From positions 1 through 64,000 of the forward strand of contig NZ_QLSV01000014.1 in the NCBI RefSeq assembly GCF_003268815.1: a stretch of DNA of 64,000 bases. Direction: 5' to 3'. The position numbers and the translations under genes are program-made. Shown piece by piece: positions 29,631-36,620 of this stretch (position 1 is its first letter; each line of letters begins with the position of its first letter). The DNA comes from Flavobacterium lacus. Lineage in GTDB: Bacteria; Bacteroidota; Bacteroidia; Flavobacteriales; Flavobacteriaceae. The notes under the pieces are model-generated. The model worked only from the letters and a program-made list of their open reading frames with translations. It did not search any database and was not told where the DNA came from.

Positions 29631-30011
29631 AATCGTGATTTTTAAATTGGCTACAACTTGTTCCTAAACGCTGAAAAAATTCGTATTTATACTTGATTTT
29701 GCATGTAGAACCGAAAGTTTCTCTTGTGTTAACTAATCCCAAATATACCTTTTTTTCCCTTTCATTTGAAACTAGTTAGATTTTATTTTTTGAAAAATCA
29801 CTTGCTAAAAATGCAATAGTAATTTGCTTCGAAGTCATGTCCCAATAGCTATCTGTATTCAAAGAGCAACATAGTCAAGAGGTCAAAACCCCAAAACCAA
29901 ACAAAAAATCAGCGAATCAGTGGCTAACTACTTTCCCATCAAAACTACAAAAGTGCACTAAATCCTCAACGCAACGTCTCCCTCTCCTTTGGAGAGGGCT
30001 GGGGTGAGGTT
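29631..30011. repeat. Repeat-rich spacer: island repeat family, first copy
   Basis: At 29709-29840 lies a diverged copy of a phrase that recurs in this region. Its parts are a run like CCCAAATATACC with T-rich tract, TTTGAAACTAGTTAG, TTTTTGAAAAATCACTTGC and GTAATTTGC...GAAGTC. Related copies are at 30273-30358, 31694-31770, 31965-32058, 33109-33229 and 34371-34431. At 29968-30011 a CCTCTCCTTTGGAGAGG hairpin motif begins the larger duplicated block. No gene is supported here. Confidence 0.6.
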
Positions 30012-30480
30012 AAACCCAAATATATTCTTTTTCCCTTTGATTTAAAAGTAGTATATACTGAAATACGTTTACACAAAAAAATAGGATAAAATCAGATCAA
30101 AAATAATTATCACCCCAATCCAACCCCCAATCTTGTCATGCTGAGGCACGAAGCATCTCTTTAATAGCTCCATTGTCACATTGCCCAATCGACACATTAC
30201 CACAACGCCTAGTTTCCGTCTCGTCTCCCCTCTCCTTTGGAGAGGGGTCGGGGGTGAGGTTAAACCCAAACATATCCTTTTTCCCATTAATTTAAAACTA
30301 CTTAGTTTTGATTTTTCAAAAAGCACTTCTTCAAAAAGTAATGCTAATTTGCATCCAAGATGCCGCCACAAGCTAACCTCCATTGTCCAATAAAAAAAAA
30401 ACACATCCTTAAAAGACACCTTTTTAACCCATCTGATTTTTAGAAACACCAACGATCTCCCAAAAACAAACCTCGCTTAG
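30012..30480. repeat. Duplicated ~465-bp block, copy 1
   Basis: The block matches 31722-32183 almost base for base over its first ~350 bp, then with more changes. It contains a variant of the TGTCATGCTGAGGCACGAAG phrase, the hairpin CCCTCTCC-TTT-GGAGAGGG followed by GGGGGTGAGGTT, and a copy of the island repeat. It ends with CAAACCTCGCTTA, which here forms a hairpin with CGAGGTT (30471-30502). ORFs readable across it arise from the repeat itself and are not genes. Confidence 0.8.
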
Positions 30481-30546
30481 AAAGCACTAAACGAGGTTAT
30501 TTTGAATATTTGTTTTTTTTACGAGGTTGTGCAGCGGTTCCCCTTG

Positions 30547-30996
30547 TTAGCGGTTCGTTATTTTTTCTGTCAATTTATTTATTAATATTTTGTCATCTAT
30601 AGAATTTGCAAATTTTATTGGAGTACTGCCTACATTATTTATCGAATCAGGATTTGCATTGTATGACAAAAGCAAATCCACTATTTCATATTTTCCTTTT
30701 GAATTGAAAACTGCTGTCCACAAAGGCGTGTTGCCGTAAATATTCTTTTCCTCAATGTTTATACTTCTTTCAAGTAGTTCTTTCGCTAATTGAATAGTAT
30801 TGTATTCACAAGCAAAATGAAGAAGATTTAGTCCATTTTGATATTTCTTATTTATGTCTTTTATTTCTCTCACTTTTTGTAAAAAGATTTCACTACGAAT
30901 ATCGTTTTCAAAGAAGTTAATCTCTTTCTCATCGTCTAACAAAGGTCTCGTTTCTGTCTTTGCTTTGCCTTTTGTAAAATAGTCGAATAGTTTCAT
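30547..30996 (-). CDS. Ankyrin-repeat protein
   Basis: 149 residues, cytoplasmic, with no signal peptide. About three ankyrin repeats cover residues 55-145: NGLNLLHFACEYNTIQLAKE, LLERSINIEEKNIYGNTPLW, and VDLLLSYNANPDSINNVGST followed by PIKFANS. Ankyrin proteins bind partner proteins. Small stand-alone ones in Bacteroidota accessory regions are a known group of immunity proteins of polymorphic toxins, which is a possibility here but no toxin gene is visible. The gene is flanked by GTTAGC-type boundary motifs on both sides. Confidence 0.85.
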   Translation of the reverse strand: MKLFDYFTKGKAKTETRPLLDDEKEINFFENDIRSEIFLQKVREIKDINKKYQNGLNLLHFACEYNTIQLAKELLERSINIEEKNIYGNTPLWTAVFNSKGKYEIVDLLLSYNANPDSINNVGSTPIKFANSIDDKILINKLTEKITNR

Positions 30997-31040
30997 AAAT
31001 TAATATTTTTTGTTTGTATCGTGTCAGTTTTACAATGACT

Positions 31041-31171
31041 GCTAACGTCCGGTAGCTGCCCGAAGGGCGAGACTTTCGCTACAAAATTTGTTTTGAAAAA
31101 CGAATATTTGAATAACCGAAAAACTGTCTTTGGAACACGAAACCCCGCCTTTTTGGTAGGTGCTGTTATGC
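31041..31171. other. attC-like imperfect palindrome between two small genes
   Basis: The left end GCTAACGTCCGGTAGC and the right end GGTAGGTGCTGTTATGCC are imperfect inverted repeats. The inner AAGGGCGAGACTTTCG matches the complement of CGAAACCCCGCCTTT. It fills the spacer between the ankyrin gene and the next small membrane protein. The layout (GCTAAC ... GTTATGC around an imperfect stem) resembles integron attC sites, but the core bases do not match the classical RYYYAAC/GTTRRRY rule and no integrase gene is seen. Confidence 0.4.
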
Positions 31172-31180
31172 CTCGTTTTT

Positions 31181-31597
31181 CTATTCAAATTTTGCACATT
31201 TAGCAATTTTAAAAATCCGTTCTATTCCTGTCGAGTCGGTTAATTTAAAAGTATCTTCTCCTTTCATTTTAACCGCTTGTTGTCCGACTTTTGCAAAGTC
31301 AAGAATTTCTTTGTTCGGCTTTAAGTTATAATGATAATCTATATATTCTTTAGTACTATCATTGATTCTTATATGAAGATTAAAAAATCGACCTTCCATA
31401 AAATCAGAATAATCGAAGGTATTGATGTCGATGATTCGTCCAACAAATTCTTTTTCTATATTTTCTTTGCATGACATTTCTAATCCTTCTTTGTTCGCCT
31501 TCTCCATTGCGAAGTAATATGTCACCCATACACCTGCATAACCAAGGATACAAAGAAGTCCAACTACCAAAATTATTTTCCATGCTCTTTTAGTCAT
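31181..31597 (-). CDS. Small membrane-anchored protein of unknown function
   Basis: 138 residues. One N-terminal membrane helix (about residues 8-29, IILVVGLLCILGYAGVWVTY) is followed by a ~105-residue soluble domain outside the membrane (CKENIEKEFVGRIIDINTFD, IDYHYNLKPNKEILDFAKVG, FKLTDSTGIERIFKIAKC). Its overall plan (membrane anchor plus a small beta-rich domain with G.I..I pattern) is like that of the 124-residue protein at 29256-29630, so the two may be distant relatives. No function is assigned. It is flanked by attC-like sequence at 31041-31171 and by ACTTATCGCTAAC at 31643-31655. Confidence 0.7.
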   Translation of the reverse strand: MTKRAWKIILVVGLLCILGYAGVWVTYYFAMEKANKEGLEMSCKENIEKEFVGRIIDINTFDYSDFMEGRFFNLHIRINDSTKEYIDYHYNLKPNKEILDFAKVGQQAVKMKGEDTFKLTDSTGIERIFKIAKCAKFE

Positions 31598-31642
31598 TTG
31601 TCATACTGGATTTACCACTGTGTCTTTTTAAAATGAGCCATC

Positions 31643-31721
31643 ACTTATCGCTAACCCCTACAACCATCCGCACATACACCTCCTTATAGCCGTATAACCA
31701 AAAGTTCATCTTGTGTTAACC
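31643..31721. other. Boundary motif and spacer upstream of the small membrane protein
   Basis: ACTTATCGCTAAC (31643-31655) is identical to 33035-33047. Both occurrences lie a few dozen bases upstream of unrelated minus-strand genes. It is followed by a TACACCTCCTT phrase and ACCAAAAGTTCA, also shared with about 33085-33122. No gene. Confidence 0.5.
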
Positions 31722-32183
31722 AAACCCAAATATATCCTTTTTCCCTTTGATTTGAAAGTAGCATATACTGAAATACGTTTACACAAAAAAATAGTATAAA
31801 ATCAGAACAAAAATAATTATCACCCCAATCCAACCCCCAATCTTGTCATGCTGAGGCACGAAGCATCTCTTTAATAGCTCCATTGTCACATTGCCCAATT
31901 GATACATTACCACAACGCCTAGTTTCCGTCTCGTCTCCCCTCTCCTTTGGAGAGGGGTCGGGGGTGAGGTTAAATACATCCTTTCTCCCTTAAATTTAAA
32001 ACTAGTTACTTTTGATTTTTCAAAAAGCACTTCTTCAAAAAGTAATGCTAATTTGCATCAAACACACAGCACCAAGCAAACTTCCATCATCCGGTAAAAG
32101 AAAGCACTTCTTTTAAAAGACACCTTTTTAACCCGTCTGACTTTTAGAAACACTAACGTTCTCCCAAAAACAAACCTCGCTTA
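31722..32183. repeat. Duplicated ~465-bp block, copy 2
   Basis: Second copy of 30012-30480 at a constant offset of 1710 bp through the first part, with only scattered substitutions. It ends at the same CAAACCTCGCTTA phrase. Both copies lie on the 3' side of a minus-strand gene, as if repeated together with a cassette boundary. Confidence 0.8.
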
Positions 32184-32289
32184 AAATACAGGTAGCAAGG
32201 TTGTTTTTTGTGGTTATTGTAATCCCGAAGCTTCGGGATAGTTTTTTAAAAGGGTTGCGCAAAGGTTACGGCTGTTGCCAGTAGTATTT
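32184..32289. other. Spacer with GAAGC/GCTTC palindrome and TAAC boundary
   Basis: The perfect palindrome ATCCCGAAGCTTCGGGAT (32222-32239) is followed on the plus strand by T's. Nearer the SUFU-like gene stop, GGTTACGGCTGTTGCCAG resembles the right ends of the attC-like spacers. The palindrome could act as a terminator for plus-strand transcripts only. Confidence 0.4.
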
Positions 32290-33006
32290 TTATTTACAAA
32301 CATTTTTTCTACCAATTTTCACAATTTCTTCAATACCGAATTTGTCAAATTTTTCAAGTAAAGCACTTGCACCATTTTTTTTCTTGAATTCAAGTTCTTC
32401 TTTATACAATGGAATAAGAGTATAGATTTCAACCACTTTTCCATTATCTAATTCAATTTGAGTAAATTCGTCTGATAATTCCATTGAACTAGCCAACATT
32501 ATCGAATTAAATCCAATGCCTTCTGCAAGTTCTTCATCTTCCTCGTGTCCGTAAGTGTGACCAAATCCAAACCAAGTTTCATTTTCGTGTGGCAACATCA
32601 TTATTTCTTTCATTATTCTGATTGGCCAATAATTCTTCTCTTCACTAAAAGATTCATATTCTAAATTCCATTCTTTAGGGAGTAAAATCATTATTTCAAT
32701 AAACTCCGATGATGCAATATCTTTTGGAACGGTCATTGGTAATGCACTCATACCACAACTTAATAAAATGTGATACTGTCTTTCTTCAGTTGCTTTTATA
32801 AAGTATACATCACGATGAATTAATTCAGATTCAATTTCGTCAAATACTTTTATATCAGAATCCTCATCAAAAAATTGGTCTAAATGATTATCAATAATTT
32901 CTACACTATTTGGTACATTTTTACTCATTTTTATATCGGTATTCTGTCCATAAGTTGTAGTTGAAAATAAAATGAATAAAATAGTAGTATAGTTGATTGT
33001 TTTCAT
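32290..33006 (-). CDS. Exported suppressor-of-fused (SUFU) domain protein
   Basis: 238 residues with a signal peptide (MKTINYTTILFILFSTTTYG). The body reads like the bacterial SUFU family: YHILLSCGMSALPMTVP, EFIEIMILLPKEWNL, YWPIRIMKEIMMLPHENETW, FGFGHTYGH and TLIPLYKEELEF. Bacterial SUFU proteins are a recognised immunity-protein superfamily in polymorphic toxin systems, usually cytosolic. An exported version is unusual and would protect the periplasm, if it is an immunity protein at all. No toxin gene is adjacent. Confidence 0.85.
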   Translation of the reverse strand: MKTINYTTILFILFSTTTYGQNTDIKMSKNVPNSVEIIDNHLDQFFDEDSDIKVFDEIESELIHRDVYFIKATEERQYHILLSCGMSALPMTVPKDIASSEFIEIMILLPKEWNLEYESFSEEKNYWPIRIMKEIMMLPHENETWFGFGHTYGHEEDEELAEGIGFNSIMLASSMELSDEFTQIELDNGKVVEIYTLIPLYKEELEFKKKNGASALLEKFDKFGIEEIVKIGRKNVCK

Positions 33007-33274
33007 TCGATGCCGTTTTTTAATAGTACTGCCAACTTATCGCTAACACGCTCCGCAAAAGTCTCTGACTTTGCGGAATACAATAACTTACACCTCCTTT
33101 TACCTGTACAACCAAAAGTTCACCTCCTGTTAACCAAACCCAAATATATCCTTTTTTCCTTTGATTTGAAAGTAGTTAGTTTTGATTTTTCAAAAATCAC
33201 TTGTTGAGATTGGAATTGTAATTTGCAGCGAAGTCACTCCCGATAACTATCGGGATTCCCAGAGCAACATGCCA
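33007..33274. repeat. Repeat-rich spacer: boundary motif, island repeat, hairpin
   Basis: Contains ACTTATCGCTAAC (33035-33047), a small stem TCCGCAAAAGTC/GACTTTGCGGA (33051-33076), the island repeat (33109-33229), a CCCGATA/TATCGGG hairpin (33239-33254), and a repeat phrase (AGAGCAACATGC...GACTTCGGGCAGC) that runs into the small ORF at 33275. Confidence 0.55.
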
Positions 33275-33352
33275 TTAATTAGACTTCGGGCAGCTAGGCG
33301 TGGAAAAAGCCAATACCAGAATCACGATACCGATACAAATCAAGTTTTTCAT
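33275..33352 (-). pseudogene. 25-codon lipoprotein-signal-like ORF, probably a truncated gene
   Basis: An ATG at 33350-33352, 22 bp behind the stop of the TonB-C gene, opens a frame that reads like a complete export signal with a lipobox (MKNLICIGIVILVLAF then STPSC). It stops six codons later at 33275-33277. The last codons are encoded by a dispersed repeat phrase (CCCGAAGTCTAATTAATGGC). The simplest reading is the start of a lipoprotein gene cut off by repeat insertion. A real entericidin-like mini-lipoprotein is the alternative. Confidence 0.4.
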
Positions 33353-33374
33353 ACTAGTCAAACATTTTTTAACG

Positions 33375-34088
33375 TCAATACCTATACAACGAAATGGGCA
33401 TCGTCATTATTGCTTTTTCATATTTACCATTCAATTTGGCCGGAACCCAATTATCCATTTTTTCAAAAAAAGTAATAACATGATTGTTGATTGCTTCACT
33501 TTCAGTTGGATTGCGTATTTTATCCACAACAACTTTTCCATTTTCATCAATAGAAAAACTAACCCTTAACGTTAAATTGTTTAGTTTTTTCATTTTCAAA
33601 TAGTCTGTAATTTCATCGATGTACTGGAACCTTGTTTGAACATACTTTCTAAAATCACCATCATAATAGGGTTTGTAATCCGTACCATCTTCATTTGATG
33701 AAGATTCAAGTAATGATCCATCTTTTAACACGATATATAACGAACTTTGTTTGGTAGTTATTTTTTTTTCATCGTGAATAAAATTATTGACTCTATTGAA
33801 TAATAGTCCTTTTTCACTTATTTTAAACGTATGTTCCATAAAAAAATCTTCTTTAGGTACATTTTTTTTATATTCTACTTTTGGAATTTGTTCTAGTTTT
33901 TTCTTGGTACCATTATACTTATTAATCAAATAAATAGCATAGATTTCTTTATAGTTTATGTCATCTTCTTCTACAGTAGTTTCCAGTATATACTTGAAAT
34001 TTTTAATGTTGATAGTATCTGCTTGTTGTGCAAAACAATTGAGCGTAAAAAGTAAACCTATTATAAATTGAATATTTCTCATGTTCAT
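33375..34088 (-). CDS. Exported protein with TonB C-terminal-like domain
   Basis: 237 residues. Signal peptide ends at NCFAQQ (about residue 22); the third codon is an alternative Met start. The last ~75 residues match the TonB C-terminal fold often seen in small Bacteroidota secreted proteins: LTLRVSFSIDENGKVVVDKI, then INNHVITFFEKMDNWVPAKL and MTMPISLY. The preceding part (residues 25-160) is unrecognised. There is no membrane anchor after the signal peptide, so it is not a classical energy transducer. Role unknown. Confidence 0.75.
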   Translation of the reverse strand: MNMRNIQFIIGLLFTLNCFAQQADTINIKNFKYILETTVEEDDINYKEIYAIYLINKYNGTKKKLEQIPKVEYKKNVPKEDFFMEHTFKISEKGLLFNRVNNFIHDEKKITTKQSSLYIVLKDGSLLESSSNEDGTDYKPYYDGDFRKYVQTRFQYIDEITDYLKMKKLNNLTLRVSFSIDENGKVVVDKIRNPTESEAINNHVITFFEKMDNWVPAKLNGKYEKAIMTMPISLYRY

Positions 34089-34615
34089 TTTATTTATTGT
34101 ATAAAAACTAATTTTAACTAGTATTATAAAGTTTACTATTACTCAGAAAACTTTATTTCGTATCACAAGAGTTAAGTTATGCTCTACTATTCAAAAGTAA
34201 AGAGATATATTTAATTCAGAAAAAAGAATTGTACTAAAATACCAAAGTCAAATCGAGTGGGGTATTGTGCTTGAAAAAGTAGTATAGCTGCGAAGTCAAA
34301 GACATTCGCAGAGCAACGTGCTGATAATGAGACTTCGGATAGCTGATAGACTTCGGGCATCTGGGAGTTGTTAGATTTGATTTTGAAAAATCACTTGCGA
34401 AAAATGTAATTGTAATTTGATTTGAAGTCGTGAGACTTGGAAGAGCAACGTGCTAGACTTCGAGCAGCAGAAGTTGAAAAGTAACGTGGCAATAAGCAAA
34501 CTTCGGGCTGCAGGAAAATTTTAGTAGAACACTTTTGCGGATGTGGGGCAAAACTAATAAAAAAACGAAAATAAAAAGAAAATCTTTACTAAATTTGTGA
34601 ACAAAATCAAATAAA
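34089..34615. repeat. 527-bp divergent spacer made of repeat fragments
   Basis: The right half (34270-34530) consists of repeated phrases: AGAGCAACGTGCT occurs at about 34312 and 34441, and GACTTCGG/GACTTCGAG motifs occur five times. An island repeat fragment (TTTTGAAAAATCACTTGC) lies at 34371-34431. No gene is supported. The only regulatory signal is the -7 box for the plus-strand gene at 34590. Confidence 0.55.
34590..34597 (+). promoter_or_regulatory. Candidate -7 box for the two-span membrane protein
   Basis: TAAATTTG fits TAnnTTTG, 18 nt before the ATG at 34616. Confidence 0.4.
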
Positions 34616-35575
34616 ATGGTAAAAATCAACCAGGATGACGACAAATTAAATAAAGTAAAAAAATGGTTTAAAAGGAATTTAACTTGGGTTTATTTTACTA
34701 TCGCAATAATTTTTATTCTATTTCCAAATACAAGCTATTCTCCATTTACTACAGTATGGAATAACATACTACAAAAGATCGGTTTTGTTGGATTAACATC
34801 TGGAATTTTTGCTAGTGTACTAAAGTCAATACAATTTACAGGATTATTTCAAGAAGAATTAACCAAGATCATCTCTGGAACAGAATTTCTAAATAATAGA
34901 AAAGATTTACCTGACTTATGGAAAAAAATTTCCAAATCCATTTATGCTCAAAAATTTCCAGAAATAAGTGATTTGCTTGAGGACAGAATATTGACAACGT
35001 ATTTCCCTATGGATAAAAATCATTACAATGAAGATATGGTTGTTTCGATAGTTATTCACGAAATCAGTGACGATTTTATAATAAATTACACACAAACTAT
35101 AGAGTATAATGCAATATTAGATTATGAAAAAAATGAGTCTAATATTGTATACACAGATACCATAACCGATGATGAAGGCGTAGATGAAAAAAACGAATTA
35201 ATATCATTTAAGATTGACAGCAATGAAATAGAATTGGAAAAATGTAGAGAGGTAAAAAAGGAAGAAGGGAAAATAAAATATATTCATAAAGTTCCGATAA
35301 GCGGTAAAAAGAAATTTAAAGTTTTTTTAAAAGTAAAAAATACCTATTCATTAAAAGGTGAAAATGTCAAGTTATTAAGATTTAATACTATAACTAGAAA
35401 TGTAGATTTAACGGTTTCTTTTACTAAAGATATTAAGGTTTCATTTTTCAATGTAGGGCTTGTAAATGATTTTGAACCAATACATACTGACATAGAAAAT
35501 ACGTTAAGTAGAAGACATCGTGATGATTTAATATTACCGAGACAAGGTTTTGGTTTAAGTTTTAACAAAATATAA
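34616..35575 (+). CDS. Two-membrane-span protein of unknown function
   Basis: 319 residues. After a charged N-terminus there are two hydrophobic segments, about residues 24-41 (LTWVYFTIAIIFILFPN) and 50-68 (ILQKIGFVGLTSGIFASVL). A helical stretch (70-130, rich in Lys/Glu and including a DLPDLWKKISKSIYAQKFPE motif) follows, then a ~170-residue beta-rich domain ending LPRQGFGLSFNK. Both termini are probably cytoplasmic. This plan (2TM plus beta-rich sensor-like domain) superficially resembles defence effectors such as the S-2TM/Cap15 type, but no cyclase-like gene is adjacent and the length differs. Very AT-rich. I do not recognise a family. Confidence 0.75.
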   Translation: MVKINQDDDKLNKVKKWFKRNLTWVYFTIAIIFILFPNTSYSPFTTVWNNILQKIGFVGLTSGIFASVLKSIQFTGLFQEELTKIISGTEFLNNRKDLPDLWKKISKSIYAQKFPEISDLLEDRILTTYFPMDKNHYNEDMVVSIVIHEISDDFIINYTQTIEYNAILDYEKNESNIVYTDTITDDEGVDEKNELISFKIDSNEIELEKCREVKKEEGKIKYIHKVPISGKKKFKVFLKVKNTYSLKGENVKLLRFNTITRNVDLTVSFTKDIKVSFFNVGLVNDFEPIHTDIENTLSRRHRDDLILPRQGFGLSFNKI

Positions 35576-35598
35576 GCATTCGGTATATTATAATATTA

Positions 35599-35606
35599 TA
35601 TATTTG
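35599..35606 (+). promoter_or_regulatory. Candidate -7 box for the 16-codon transcription unit
   Basis: TATATTTG fits TAnnTTTG exactly, 40 nt before the small ATG at 35647. The expected -33 position reads ATTCGG, only a partial match to TTG. Confidence 0.45.
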
Positions 35607-35646
35607 TCTAACACAATCATTTAATTAATCAAATAAATAAAACATT

Positions 35647-35697
35647 ATGAAAACAAATAACGGAATCATTAATGGTAGTGACGGATTAGTAGGTTAG
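35647..35697 (+). CDS. 16-residue peptide ORF in a stand-alone transcription unit
   Basis: ATG to TAG encodes MKTNNGIINGSDGLVG. It lies between a consensus -7 box and a strong terminator, so a transcript of roughly 140 nt is expected that contains little besides this ORF. The peptide is hydrophilic and glycine-rich with no membrane segment. It may be a functional peptide, a leader, or the accidental ORF of a small RNA. It sits 71 nt behind the two-span protein gene. Confidence 0.4.
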   Translation: MKTNNGIINGSDGLVG

Positions 35698-35721
35698 ATT
35701 TTTTAACAATTTAAATATAAT

Positions 35722-35757
35722 AAAAAAGCTGAATAAATTATTTTATTGAGCTTTTTT
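35722..35757 (+). terminator. Strong terminator of the 16-codon unit
   Basis: AAAAAAGCT (35722-35730) pairs with AGCTTTTTT (35749-35757). The inner AATAAA pairs with TTTATT, and the downstream side is T-rich. Because the stem is A/T symmetrical it could work in both directions. Confidence 0.75.
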
Positions 35758-35772
35758 TATTTTAAAAAAAAT

Positions 35773-35931
35773 CTAAATAACACCTAGAGAGATTGAAATT
35801 TTATTAAAGACCATGAGACCACCGAAGATCATCACAGCATAAACGAGCAGTAGGGTTATAAAAACAGGATGTTTGGATTCGAGGTAAAAACCATCGAATA
35901 CTGATTTGAAATATAAAAATAACTTGCGGAT
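35773..35931 (-). pseudogene. Possible C-terminal remnant of a membrane protein
   Basis: A minus-strand frame of 52 codons with no start codon (an upstream in-frame TAA precedes it) reads VFDGFYLESKHPVF followed by a clean membrane helix (ITLLLVYAVMIFGGLMVF) and ends at TAG 35773-35775. The amphipathic-then-hydrophobic pattern looks protein-like, but there is no ATG/GTG/TTG start. I therefore treat it as a decayed fragment, with low confidence. Confidence 0.25.
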
Positions 35932-35964
35932 TTAGTTGAGATGGTTTGTAATTATATTTACTGC

Positions 35965-36543
35965 CTACTTTTTATTAATCTCAAAATCAAATCTTCTTTT
36001 GGAGCGACTAAATGAAAATGCATCCCAAGATGAATCAAAAGAATTCCAAAAAAGTCTAATCTGATATGCTGTTTGTGATGAGGAAGTTATTATAATCGCA
36101 ATATCATCATAGTGCAAAGCAATATTATTATCAGATTTTTCTTTAATATATTTAGAGTTATTATCAATTGCTAATTGTATTTTCTGCAAAAATTCTAAAG
36201 CTTGTTTTTTATCAAAATTCTTAAAACCATATCCGGTATGAACGACACCGGCATCATTCCAATAAGTTCCGAAGAACGAAAGAAGCAAGCCTTCCTTATT
36301 TTGTTCTGAGCATTTATAATATAGCGTAGTTAGTTGACCTGATTCAGCACCGGACAGGGCATCAACTTCGAATCTTACTATTTCATCATGGGTTTGAAGA
36401 ATGTTTTTTAATATATATTTTTTAGCCTGAAATTCAGCTATTTCTTTATTGTATTCACTTTTCTGTATAAAATTTAGTACTTCCCCAAGTTGTGAAAAAG
36501 CGGAAAAAGGTACTAATAATACTATAAGTAATTTTAATTTCAT
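35965..36543 (-). CDS. Secreted protein of unknown function
   Basis: 192 residues with a signal peptide (MKLKLLIVLLVPFSAFSQ). The mature part holds an N-terminal amphipathic helix (VLNFIQKSEYNKEIAEFQAK) and an alpha/beta domain of ~130 residues (LYYKCSEQNKEGLLLSFFGT, YDDIAIIITSSSQTAYQIRL). The ending DFEINKK is charged. No family is recognised. It is immediately downstream of the Lamassu-like operon's end's opposite side, on the same strand but separated by ~77 bp of repeat-type sequence, and is probably unrelated to that operon. Confidence 0.7.
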   Translation of the reverse strand: MKLKLLIVLLVPFSAFSQLGEVLNFIQKSEYNKEIAEFQAKKYILKNILQTHDEIVRFEVDALSGAESGQLTTLYYKCSEQNKEGLLLSFFGTYWNDAGVVHTGYGFKNFDKKQALEFLQKIQLAIDNNSKYIKEKSDNNIALHYDDIAIIITSSSQTAYQIRLFWNSFDSSWDAFSFSRSKRRFDFEINKK

Positions 36544-36620
36544 ATTATTGTTTTTAAAGTGTCTTTTTTTACAATTGATTGAATAGCTAGACTTCGAGAA
36601 GCCTGGTATTGCGAGGTGTT

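Noticed and set aside
30069..30452. A 127-codon minus-strand ORF, and a related 83-codon ORF at 31779-32030
   Set aside because: Both lie wholly inside the duplicated repeat blocks. Their common part (TSPPTPLQRRGE) is the usual translation of the CCTCTCCTTTGGAGAGG hairpin repeat, so they are not genes.
31041..31171. A true integron attC site
   Set aside because: The core positions do not satisfy RYYYAAC/GTTRRRY and no IntI-like gene is seen. It is kept only as an attC-like hypothesis in the findings.
32222..32239. The GAAGCTTC palindrome as terminator of the SUFU gene
   Set aside because: The T-run follows on the plus strand, whereas the SUFU gene is read on the minus strand, so it does not fit as that gene's Rho-independent terminator.
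34616..35575. Assignment of the two-span protein as a CBASS Cap15 effector
   Set aside because: No CD-NTase, Cap2 or Cap3-like gene is nearby and the beta-rich part is longer than in Cap15. Only the general layout is similar.
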